A stretch of 64,000 nucleotides of DNA. Source: Ruminococcus sp. (lineage in GTDB: Bacteria > Bacillota > Clostridia > Oscillospirales > Ruminococcaceae). Where the stretch lies: the NCBI GenBank assembly GCA_017471405.1, contig JAFUTK010000056.1:1-64000 (forward strand). Reading direction: 5' to 3'. Below are positions 1-7,237 of the stretch, one piece after another. Position numbers and translations under genes: made by a program. How positions within the stretch are numbered: the stretch's first letter is position 1; each line of letters opens with the position of its first letter. The notes beneath the pieces are model-generated. The model was not told the DNA's origin and made no database searches. It was given only the letters and a program-made list of their open reading frames with translations.

Positions 1-20
1 ATCCTGCGCAGACTGAAAAT

Positions 21-47
21 GCTGTCCCGGCGAAACGCAGAGACAGC
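21..47 (-). terminator. Possible expression-platform hairpin downstream of the TPP aptamer
   Basis: On the minus strand a GCTGTC...GACAGC inverted repeat lies just 3' of the TPP aptamer and is followed by ATTTT. It could be the riboswitch-controlled terminator, but the U-tract is short and the regulated gene is outside the window. Confidence 0.4.
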
Positions 48-62
48 ACAAATAAGCCTTAT

Positions 63-142
63 TTCCCTACGTCGGCATTATCCGAATCAGGTTACGGGTC
101 GAAGTATAGCTTTACTTCCTCTCAGCCTTTTCAAAGCTCCCC
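63..142 (-). promoter_or_regulatory. TPP riboswitch (THI element)
   Basis: Read on the minus strand, the sequence has the THI-box landmarks in order: a GGGG-type P1 start, GGCTGAGAGG, GACCCGTAACCTGATTCGG, GATAATGCC and GTAGGGAA. These form the two sensor arms that bind thiamine pyrophosphate. It points off the left end of the window, so the controlled gene (normally thiamine synthesis or transport) is not visible. Confidence 0.93.
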
Positions 143-214
143 ATTGTATTGAATTTTAGCGGTTCCCCCGCCTGATATATGATAGCACAAAAACGCGGAA
201 TTGTCAAGGGGGAT

Positions 215-590
215 TGTGCAAAATTCAGTTTTTCAGAATTTGTCGGGTATTGTATTTCTCCGGAAAAGGGTATTTCCCTGCCGAAGGCGGAGAGGAGACG
301 GGCGCCCTCACTTGTGCGTCTGGGGACGGAAAAACGTTCGCTTCGCTCACTGTTTCCTGCGAGTGCAGACTTGTAACATTTCGGCGCTGCGAATTGGTGT
401 GCTCTTGATAACTTAGAGCAGCTGGAAAACGTAGTGCTTTTTCGTTTCTTGTCGCAGCGCCGCGAACGAGGCTCTGCCTCGAGCTCCGCTGGGGCCAGCC
501 CCAGACCCCGCAAGCCTCTGGCGCGAGGCTTGACCGCGCGCTTTTTAACGCGCTTCGCGTTTGCTCCCCCTACATCTTCCTAACGCTCAC
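215..590 (-). repeat. Dispersed ~330-bp intergenic repeat, copy 1
   Basis: This stretch has no convincing gene. Its reverse complement starts near 590 with GCAAACGCGAAGCGCG and continues through GAGGCAGAGCCTCG, CGCAGCGCCGAAA, GGAAACAGTGAGCG and GTTTTTCCGTCCCC. The same blocks recur in the same order near 53860-54260 and 58655-58960, and partly at 8895-9030. Internal inverted repeats such as AAGCCTC...GAGGCTT suggest a structured element. It fills most of the gap between the TPP riboswitch and the LysR gene. Confidence 0.75.
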
Positions 591-1513
591 ACAATTATGC
601 TCTTCCTCACCTCGTCTAAGGTGTCAATGAACAGCTTCTCCGTCTGCGAAAGACGGTAGTTGCCCTGATAGATAAGCAAGTCTCGATTGCGCTTGATAAG
701 GTCGGCACAGGGCTTCTGCACCAGCCCGTAGCGTCGCAGCACCTCCCTCGGCAGAGGCGATACCCACATATAGGAGTTTGGAACGGTGCACAGTATATCG
801 AACTGGCTGCCCCGCTCATATACAAAGATGTGCCGCCGGCTTGACCCCAGCTGGGCGTCCTTTTTAAGGAAGGTCTGGGAGATGTTCGGCACGATGTTGT
901 CACCATGAAGTATCTCGATGTAATCGTCCAGAACGGAGGCCCTTATCTCCGGGGCGCGGGCAAGGGGGCTCTTGGCGCTCATCAGCAGGACGTAATCGTA
1001 GGTCCAGACCTCTCTGGCCTTCAAGCCCTTCTCCTCGATAGCGGAAAGAAAAAACGCCTCATAGTTGACGGGATAGCGGATAATGCCCAGGTTGTACTCG
1101 CAGTCCGCCACCAGATCAATGGCGGACATTGAGTTGGTCTCCTTGAACTTGATGTTCATTTTCTCCACCGCATCCACCTCATTGAGGAACAGCGTGAAGG
1201 CGTGGGAGATGTAGCTGGCTCTGGGAAGCAGCAGCGAGAATTCCAGACTGCTGCGGTCGTCCTCCCGGGATAGCTGCTCCATCTTCTCTACCTGCGAAAG
1301 TATAGCCTTGGCGTGGAGCAGCAGCTCCTTGCCCTTTTCTGTGGGCACTACACCCTTTGCCGAGCGCTTGAAGATAGGCACGCCGAATTCCAGCTCCAGC
1401 TCCTTGATAGCCTTGGAGAGGTTGGGCTGACCCATATAGAGCGCCGCCGCAGCCTTGGTAATGGAGCCGTGGCGCTCCACCTCCACCATATATTTCAGAT
1501 GTGTGAGATTCAT
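587..1513 (-). CDS. LysR-family transcriptional regulator
   Basis: The 308-residue protein opens with a LysR winged-helix domain (about residues 1-60: NLTHLKYMVEVERHGSITKA, then QPNLSKAIKELE) followed by a substrate-binding-like domain of about 210 residues. The ATG at 1513 is preferred over an ATG 12 bases upstream because the GGAGG lying within that upstream stretch is correctly placed for 1513. Its promoter is a perfect TTGACA-17-TATAAT set inside a long inverted repeat, which suggests autoregulation. LysR proteins usually control a neighbouring divergent gene, but none is present here, since DUF445 runs in the same direction. The ligand and targets cannot be told from the sequence. Confidence 0.9.
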   Translation of the reverse strand: MNLTHLKYMVEVERHGSITKAAAALYMGQPNLSKAIKELELEFGVPIFKRSAKGVVPTEKGKELLLHAKAILSQVEKMEQLSREDDRSSLEFSLLLPRASYISHAFTLFLNEVDAVEKMNIKFKETNSMSAIDLVADCEYNLGIIRYPVNYEAFFLSAIEEKGLKAREVWTYDYVLLMSAKSPLARAPEIRASVLDDYIEILHGDNIVPNISQTFLKKDAQLGSSRRHIFVYERGSQFDILCTVPNSYMWVSPLPREVLRRYGLVQKPCADLIKRNRDLLIYQGNYRLSQTEKLFIDTLDEVRKSIIV

Positions 1514-1532
1514 AAAAGCCTCCATATAAAAA

Positions 1533-1581
1533 TTGACATATGCTTCCTATTGATTATAACATATAGGAAAGCATATGTCAA
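1533..1581 (-). promoter_or_regulatory. LysR promoter embedded in an 18-19 bp inverted repeat
   Basis: On the minus strand TTGACA (1576-1581) is 17 bases from TATAAT (1553-1558). The two arms 1533-1550 and 1563-1581 are inverted repeats (TTGACATATGC...) with one unpaired base, and one arm covers the -35 box. A weaker mirror promoter (TTGACA-16-TATAAC) reads the plus strand. This looks like an operator for the adjacent LysR protein. Confidence 0.75.
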
Positions 1582-1585
1582 CTCA

Positions 1586-2482
1586 TCAAAGGCTCTGCAC
1601 GATTATGTTAAGCAGGCCTATCACAACGCCTATCAGCGCGCCCAGGCTTATGACGGCGTTGAGCTCGTGCTTCATCACTGACATCACCAGCTCCTCCACC
1701 TCCTCGACACTCATAGCGTTGACCTTAGCCTCGACTATGGCGGGGATATCGAGGGACGCCAGCAGCGGGTCGATGACCTCTCCGGCGGCCTTTGCAAACA
1801 GTGCCGCCGCTCCGGACTTCACCGCATCATAGGAAACGCCTGCGCCCTCCAGCAGCTGGGCGGGAGTGCTTGCGGAGAGCTTTTCCAGCTCCTCCTCCAC
1901 TGCCCTGTCGATGACCTCTGGAGCATGGCTGTCGATATACTCGTCAATCTTCTCGCCCAGAGGCGCCGCAAAGGAGGCGATAACCTCGTCGTTTATGAAC
2001 ATTCCCAGCATCGAGCCGGAGACCTTCTCATTGATGGCAGCTGTCCCCTCAGAGATTATCATAGCGGAGATGTCCGCTTCCTTTATCTTTCTGACGGCAA
2101 GCTCTGTGATGGCAGTTTTGGCATAGCTCTTAACCGCTTCGGAATTCTCCTCCCCGGCGATGGAGCGCAGCAGCTCTCCCACCTGCTTGTCTGAGAACAG
2201 CGCCCCGGCGGCCTTTTCGGCGGCAGCGGAGGCAGTTTTCTCGGAGGTCAGCGCCTCCTTAAGGTCATTGCCGGTTAGCAGCTGCTCGCTGACGGCTCTG
2301 CCAAGAGCCTTTGCCAGCCTCGGCTGATTTTTCGGGATAACTCCCGGGGTGAAGGGCACCCTCCTGCCGAAGATGTGCTTCTCCGTCCGGGGACGGAAGA
2401 GCATCTTCACCGCGATGTAGTTTGTGAAATAGCCTATAAGCCCGCTTATGACAAGGGACATTATTATCTTGAACGCACCCAC
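1586..2482 (-). CDS. DUF445 family membrane protein
   Basis: This 298-residue protein has the DUF445 layout. An N-terminal membrane segment is followed by GYFTNYIAVKMLFRP and the signature VPFTPGVIPK, then a long alpha-helical, charged middle and a C-terminal hydrophobic helix (about residues 275-297). Relatives such as YheB/YjiN are membrane-anchored proteins of unclear function. The start is GTG, 8 bases after AAAGGAG. It lies about 70 bp downstream of htrA in the same direction, with a GC-rich hairpin between them that lacks a T-tract, so it may be a distal member of the regulator-kinase-HtrA operon. Confidence 0.9.
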   Translation of the reverse strand: MGAFKIIMSLVISGLIGYFTNYIAVKMLFRPRTEKHIFGRRVPFTPGVIPKNQPRLAKALGRAVSEQLLTGNDLKEALTSEKTASAAAEKAAGALFSDKQVGELLRSIAGEENSEAVKSYAKTAITELAVRKIKEADISAMIISEGTAAINEKVSGSMLGMFINDEVIASFAAPLGEKIDEYIDSHAPEVIDRAVEEELEKLSASTPAQLLEGAGVSYDAVKSGAAALFAKAAGEVIDPLLASLDIPAIVEAKVNAMSVEEVEELVMSVMKHELNAVISLGALIGVVIGLLNIIVQSL

Positions 2483-2550
2483 TCTGTTTTCTCCTTTCAG
2501 ACCGCATTAAGGGCATTCCCCCGGTATCGGGAGAACGCCCCGTTATTGTC

Positions 2551-3927
2551 TTAATTCTCTGCCGGCACCAGTGAGCTCTTATCGCTCATAAGCCTGAAGG
2601 TTATCTCAAACTCGGTGCCGCCGCCCTCCTCATTGGGGCGGAACACCTTGCCGGTCATCATATCTCCCGGCTTATATTCCTTCAATATCTCCTTGACAGA
2701 TTCCGTACTGCTGACATATTTATCGTTCAGCTTGGTGATGATATCCCCCGGCTGGAGGTCGGTGTTTGAGATATCGCAGCTCTGGTCGATCTCCACCACC
2801 AACATTCCCGCCTTTATTCCGGACATCACCGCATTATCCTCGCTGACAGAGTAGAAGGTTATGCCTATTCTTGGGGTCTCTGCCACGTAGCCCTTGGCCA
2901 TTATTTCCTCTATCATAGGCTTTGCGGCGTTGATCGCAATGGCAAAGCCGATGCCGTAGTAGCTGCGGGAGGCCAGCTTGGAGCTGGTAATGCCTACCAC
3001 CTGTCCCCACATATTCACCAGCGCTCCACCGGAGTTTCCGGGATTGATGGCGGCGTCCACCTGTATGCAGCTCATTGGAACGGAATAGCTTTCCACCCTT
3101 ATCTGCCTATCCAGCCCCGAGACAACGCCCTTTGTCACCGAGCCGTAGAAGCCCGCAGGTGAGCCGATAACAACTGCGTCCTCTCCCAGCTTCACCTCAT
3201 CGGAATTACCGAACTGCGCAGGAGTAAGGCCCTTCTTGCCTATCTTGATGACTGCGATATCCGTCGGAGCGTCAGCCCCTATCAGGTCTGCGGAATATTC
3301 CTCCTTGGTGTTGAGTATGACCTTTATCTTAGCAGCCTCATCAACAACGTGTGCGTTGGTGAGGATATAGCCGTCGGTGCTCATTATGATGCCGCTGCCC
3401 TGACTTGAAGGCAGCAGGTCTGCCTGACCGCTAAATATCTCAATGGACACTACCGAGGGCATGACCGCCTCGGCAACACCCTCAAGGGTGTATCTTCCGT
3501 CCTCCTGATAGAGAGAGGAATCCAGCTGGGGCTTGTCCTCGATGGGCAGGGTGAACTCTATGTTCTTCCCTCCATTGATGAGCCTGATAAGCCAGCCCCT
3601 GCCGTTAACCGCCGTCAGCAGCAGCAGAACCATAGCTATCAGCATCAGTATGGAGAGAATGAGCACAGCCACAGACGGCCTCTTACGCTTTTTCTTTACC
3701 GCCGCAACGCTGCTCCAAAAGGCCTCTTTGTCTAGGCCGTTCAGCTCGCTCTGCATAGGCGGGATATTGAAAAAGGGGTCGCTGTAGACGCTGCCGGTGA
3801 CCTGAGGCGTCTGCTCTTCGGGCGTCTGCTCCGGCACCTCCGGCTGAGCCTCCTCCGGTAATCCAGGCTGCTCGCTTATATCCTCAGCTTCCGGCTCAGC
3901 GGGCTGCAGCTGTTCGTTTTCTTCCAT
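2551..3927 (-). CDS. htrA: HtrA/DegP-like membrane-anchored serine protease
   Basis: The 458-residue S1C-family protease has a Pro/Glu-rich cytoplasmic N-terminus (1-75), one membrane anchor (about 86-106), a trypsin-like domain and a C-terminal PDZ domain. The catalytic triad is visible: His193 in TNAHVV, Asp223 in TDIAVIK and Ser299 in GNSGGAL. It should degrade or refold damaged exported proteins outside the membrane. I chose the ATG because AGGAGG is 10-11 bases upstream; the GTG nine bases earlier is too close to it. The gene starts 25 bp after the histidine kinase, an arrangement like CssRS-controlled htrA of Bacillus. Confidence 0.95.
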   Translation of the reverse strand: MEENEQLQPAEPEAEDISEQPGLPEEAQPEVPEQTPEEQTPQVTGSVYSDPFFNIPPMQSELNGLDKEAFWSSVAAVKKKRKRPSVAVLILSILMLIAMVLLLLTAVNGRGWLIRLINGGKNIEFTLPIEDKPQLDSSLYQEDGRYTLEGVAEAVMPSVVSIEIFSGQADLLPSSQGSGIIMSTDGYILTNAHVVDEAAKIKVILNTKEEYSADLIGADAPTDIAVIKIGKKGLTPAQFGNSDEVKLGEDAVVIGSPAGFYGSVTKGVVSGLDRQIRVESYSVPMSCIQVDAAINPGNSGGALVNMWGQVVGITSSKLASRSYYGIGFAIAINAAKPMIEEIMAKGYVAETPRIGITFYSVSEDNAVMSGIKAGMLVVEIDQSCDISNTDLQPGDIITKLNDKYVSSTESVKEILKEYKPGDMMTGKVFRPNEEGGGTEFEITFRLMSDKSSLVPAEN

Positions 3928-3952
3928 TGCTGTCACTCCCTCCTATAGGGGT

Positions 3953-5371
3953 TCACTCCTCCAGCGGCTTGTTGGGAACGGTGAACACGAATTCGGTGTA
4001 CTCGCCCTTGACGCTCCTTACCATTATCTTTCCGCCGTGGAGCCTTATTATAGACCTGACTATGTTGAGTCCCAACCCGACGCCGGTGGCGTCAAGGCCG
4101 CGGGATTTATCTGTCTTGTAAAATCTGTCGAACACCAGCGGCAGCTCGTCCTCACTTAGACCCTCGCCACTGTTCTTTATGGAGATGACCGTCATATATC
4201 CGACTGAGGAGAAGGAAAACTCGATGTACCCTCCGTCATCAACAAACTTGATGGCGTTCTCAATGAGGTTATACATAACCTGATGTATCAGGTCGTTGTC
4301 GGCATAGAGGTTCACACGGTCAACGTCCAGGCCGCGTATCTCGATATGCTTGGCCTCCAGCCTTGTCTCAAAGGTAACAAGGGTATCCACGATAGGCTCC
4401 AGCACAGAGAACTTAGTCATATTGGGCTTGAGCTCCCCTGCCTCTATCTTGGCAAGGTTGAGCATCGAGCGCACCAGTCTGGTAAGCCTTGCCACTTCAG
4501 AGGAGATTATCCTCAGATAATGCTCCTGCTGCTCCGGTGGGATAGTCCCATCCAGCATACCGTCCACAAAGCCTCCGATAGAGGTCATAGGCGTGCGCAG
4601 CTCGTGGGAGACGTTGGCGACGAAGCTGTTTCTCATAGTGTCGTAATTTTTCAGCGACGCCGCCATATCATTGAAGGCGTTGCTCAGCTCCTGCATCTCA
4701 TAGACGTTATAATCTGGCAGTTTCACCGAGAAGTTTCCCTTACCTATCTCACGAGAGACCTCGGCTATCTCGATGATAGGCGCCGAGAGCCTTCCGGCGA
4801 TGAAGTAAACAACTATTACCACAACTACCATAACGACAGCAATGGAGATGACGAATATCCTCATTATCTGCCAGATGTAATCGTCCTGCTCTGCCTTAGG
4901 GGTCAGCGTCAGCACATAATACTCCGGCCCGCTTACCGAGAACCTCACCCCGACGATGTGTGACTCCTCATAGGTGCCGTCAAGGTCGCTTAAGATATAC
5001 TCCGGCTCCTCAGAGAATTCCTCCAGCAGCTCCGGGGATATCTTAACGTCCATAAAGCTGCCGACGGTACTGGAATCGGCTATGATCTTTCCCGTCTTGT
5101 CGCAGAGGATAATGTCTATGCTTCCGCCGGCTGCCATACTTCTTAGGCTCTTGACGGCGTCATCCTTCCAGCCTGTGGGGGAGCGGGTTATCACCGACTG
5201 CACTCCGCTTGCTGCTGCGACTGCATTCTTCTCGAGCGTGTCCTTCTTCTCCTGAAGAAAATAACGGGAAGAAACAAGCAGTAATACTGCACCTAAGCAT
5301 ATAAAGCTTATGAGTATTACTGCCGAACAGATCATAAAATATTTAAAGAATATGCTTTTGCGGTTACTCAT
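3953..5371 (-). CDS. Sensor histidine kinase
   Basis: The 472-residue kinase has a membrane segment at about 10-33, an extracellular sensor of about 130 residues, a second membrane segment (about 170-192) and a HAMP domain. These are followed by a HisKA dimerisation domain with the phospho-acceptor His in FVANVSHELRTPM, then an HATPase domain with NLIENAIKF and GVGLGLNIV. It phosphorylates the response regulator encoded just upstream. Its ATG overlaps the regulator's TAA stop (ATGAGTAA), indicating translational coupling. With htrA downstream, the natural guess is sensing of envelope or secretion stress, but the sensor domain itself is not diagnostic. Confidence 0.95.
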   Translation of the reverse strand: MSNRKSIFFKYFMICSAVILISFICLGAVLLLVSSRYFLQEKKDTLEKNAVAAASGVQSVITRSPTGWKDDAVKSLRSMAAGGSIDIILCDKTGKIIADSSTVGSFMDVKISPELLEEFSEEPEYILSDLDGTYEESHIVGVRFSVSGPEYYVLTLTPKAEQDDYIWQIMRIFVISIAVVMVVVVIVVYFIAGRLSAPIIEIAEVSREIGKGNFSVKLPDYNVYEMQELSNAFNDMAASLKNYDTMRNSFVANVSHELRTPMTSIGGFVDGMLDGTIPPEQQEHYLRIISSEVARLTRLVRSMLNLAKIEAGELKPNMTKFSVLEPIVDTLVTFETRLEAKHIEIRGLDVDRVNLYADNDLIHQVMYNLIENAIKFVDDGGYIEFSFSSVGYMTVISIKNSGEGLSEDELPLVFDRFYKTDKSRGLDATGVGLGLNIVRSIIRLHGGKIMVRSVKGEYTEFVFTVPNKPLEE

Positions 5372-6068
5372 GAGCGCCTTCTGCGACCTCAAACTTGTAA
5401 CCTACGCCCCAGACCGTCTTGAGAGCCCACTTCTCGGACACGCCCTCGAGCTTCTCACGCAGTCTCTTTACATGGACGTCGATAGTTCTGGAATCGCCGT
5501 AATACTCGAAGCCCCAGACCTCATCAAGCAGCTGATCGCGGGTATAAACGCGGTTGGGGTTGGAGGCGAGGTGGAACAGCAGCTCCAGCTCCTTGGGCGG
5601 AGTGTCAATGACCTTTCCGTCAACACGCAGCTCGTATCTAGTCATATTGACAGAGAGCTTGTCGTACTTGACCTCCTTGACCTCCTGCTCGCCGGATGCC
5701 TGTCCGACGCGGCGGTATACAGCCTTAATTCTTGCGATTACCTCCTTGGTATCGAAGGGCTTTACTATGTAATCGTCAGCGCCCAGCTCGAGGCCCAGCA
5801 CCTTATCAAAGGTCTCCTGCTTGGCAGTTACCATAATTATCGGAACGTTGGATTTCTTTCTGATCTCACGGCAGACCTGCCAGCCGTCGATAGTGGGCAG
5901 CATTATATCAAGCAGGATAATATCGGGTTTGAGGGCATTAAATTTAACGATAGCCTCCTCGCCGTCATGAGCAAGGATAACTCCGTAGCCGTCCTTTTCG
6001 AGATAAAGACGCAGCAGCTCGCAAATGTTCTTATCATCATCAACTACGAGAACTCTTCCCAGCGACAT
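5364..6068 (-). CDS. OmpR/PhoB-family response regulator
   Basis: This 234-residue protein has a receiver domain (1-120) with the acidic pocket VVDDD, the phospho-acceptor Asp in ILLDIML and the conserved Lys in VKPFD. A C-terminal winged-helix DNA-binding domain follows, with PPKELELLF and the typical ending SRTIDVHVKRLREKLE and VWGVGYKF. The ATG is preceded by AAGGAGG. It is first in the operon regulator-kinase-HtrA(-DUF445). The 310-bp AT-rich upstream region has a TATAAT (minus strand, 6116-6121) without a clear -35 box, as expected for an activator-dependent promoter. Confidence 0.95.
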   Translation of the reverse strand: MSLGRVLVVDDDKNICELLRLYLEKDGYGVILAHDGEEAIVKFNALKPDIILLDIMLPTIDGWQVCREIRKKSNVPIIMVTAKQETFDKVLGLELGADDYIVKPFDTKEVIARIKAVYRRVGQASGEQEVKEVKYDKLSVNMTRYELRVDGKVIDTPPKELELLFHLASNPNRVYTRDQLLDEVWGFEYYGDSRTIDVHVKRLREKLEGVSEKWALKTVWGVGYKFEVAEGAHE

Positions 6069-6378
6069 ACTTATTCCTCCTTATTTTTTGATAATTCATT
6101 TTAATATATACATCAATTATATCAAAAATCAACGGTCAGATATTGCATATAATATGGATTAATTATTAATAAACTGTAAATTTCACGAATTTGTGTTTTA
6201 AAGTTTACAAAGCTGAAATAAACTTAATTATTTTTCCTGAAAAAATACATTTTTGATTTCCACGTTCACATTTGTCCCTGAAGACCCCGAAAAATCGCTG
6301 AAAAGAAGCCTTGACGTATTATCCGTTTATATGTTATAATTTGAGAGATAAAGGCAAGAATACGGAGGTGAACGCTCC
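6069..6378. other. AT-rich divergent intergenic region
   Basis: This 310-bp gap separates the two-component operon (left, minus) from DUF5131 (right, plus). It is far richer in A/T than either gene. I see a -10-like TATAAT for the left operon at 6116-6121 and a full promoter for the right gene at 6311-6340, but no RNA gene or repeat. Confidence 0.6.
6311..6340 (+). promoter_or_regulatory. Sigma-A promoter of the DUF5131 gene
   Basis: TTGACG (6311-6316) and TATAAT (6335-6340) are 18 bases apart, about 40 bp upstream of the ribosome site. Confidence 0.75.
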
Positions 6379-7095
6379 ATGGAGCTCTGGAACCCCTGGC
6401 ACGGCTGCCACAAGATAAGCGCAGGCTGCGCTAACTGTTATATGTACCGCCGGGATGCGGAATTCGGCAAGGACAGCTCAGTTGTTACCAAGACCGCCTC
6501 CTTCGACCTGCCGGTAAGGCGGGGACGGGACGGAGAGTACAAGCTGCAGTATGACGGCACCGTTTTCACCTGCATGACCTCCGACTTCTTCGTTGCGGAG
6601 GCTGACGGCTGGCGCGGGGAGGCCTGGAGCTATATCCGCCAGCGGAGCGATTTGCACTTCTTCATCATAACCAAGCGCATTGACAGGTTCTATGTCTCCC
6701 TCCCCTCCGACTGGGGAATGGGCTATGAGAATGTGACCATCTGCTCCACCTGCGAAAATCAGGAGACCGCCGACTTCCGTTTGCCCATAATGCTCGATCT
6801 GCCCATACGGCACATGGAGATCATTCACGAGCCTATGCTGGGGAGGATAGACATTTCAAAATATCTCGCCTCCCGCAGATTTGAGGGTGTCACCTGCGGC
6901 GGAGAATCCGGCCCCGGAGCAAGAGTCTGCGATTACAGCTGGATACTCTTCACCCGCGAGCAGTGTGAGCGCTTTGGCACTCCCTTTAATTTCAAGCAGA
7001 CCGGCGCCCTCTTCCGCAAGGACGGCAGGCTTTACCGCATACCGAGACACCTACAGCACAGTCAGGCGAAAAAGGCCGGGATAGATATTCCCTGA
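6379..7095 (+). CDS. DUF5131 (phage Gp37/Gp68-like) protein
   Basis: This 238-residue protein begins with the DUF5131 signature WNPWHGCHKISAGCANCY, a cluster of three cysteines that resembles a metal or iron-sulphur site. It continues with TSDFF, FFIITKRIDRF and a GGESGPGARVC motif near residues 173-183. The family is found on phages and chromosomes and resembles radical-SAM proteins, but its biochemical role is not established. The ATG follows GGAGG. It is transcribed alone, since prfC has its own promoter immediately downstream. No phage genes surround it. Confidence 0.85.
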   Translation: MELWNPWHGCHKISAGCANCYMYRRDAEFGKDSSVVTKTASFDLPVRRGRDGEYKLQYDGTVFTCMTSDFFVAEADGWRGEAWSYIRQRSDLHFFIITKRIDRFYVSLPSDWGMGYENVTICSTCENQETADFRLPIMLDLPIRHMEIIHEPMLGRIDISKYLASRRFEGVTCGGESGPGARVCDYSWILFTREQCERFGTPFNFKQTGALFRKDGRLYRIPRHLQHSQAKKAGIDIP

Positions 7096-7100
7096 AGCAC

Positions 7101-7129
7101 TTGCATTTTCCCCACCTTTGCGGTATAAT
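7101..7129 (+). promoter_or_regulatory. Promoter of prfC
   Basis: TTGCAT (7101-7106) is 17 bases from TATAAT (7124-7129). It begins just after the DUF5131 stop and leaves a leader of about 100 nt before prfC. Confidence 0.75.
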
Positions 7130-7237
7130 AGATAGGATAGTATTACCCCGACATCTCAATATACAGAAAGGAAACGTACCAATGTAAACAGACCTCTCAT
7201 ATGCATTTAAACCATAATGATACAGGAGGAAACCACC

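Noticed and set aside
112..513. Open frame of 133 codons on the minus strand near the left edge
   Set aside because: It runs through the TPP riboswitch and the dispersed repeat, has no ribosome site and its translation is low in protein-like pattern.
6379..7095. DUF5131 gene as evidence of a prophage
   Set aside because: No capsid, terminase, integrase or other phage gene is present around it.
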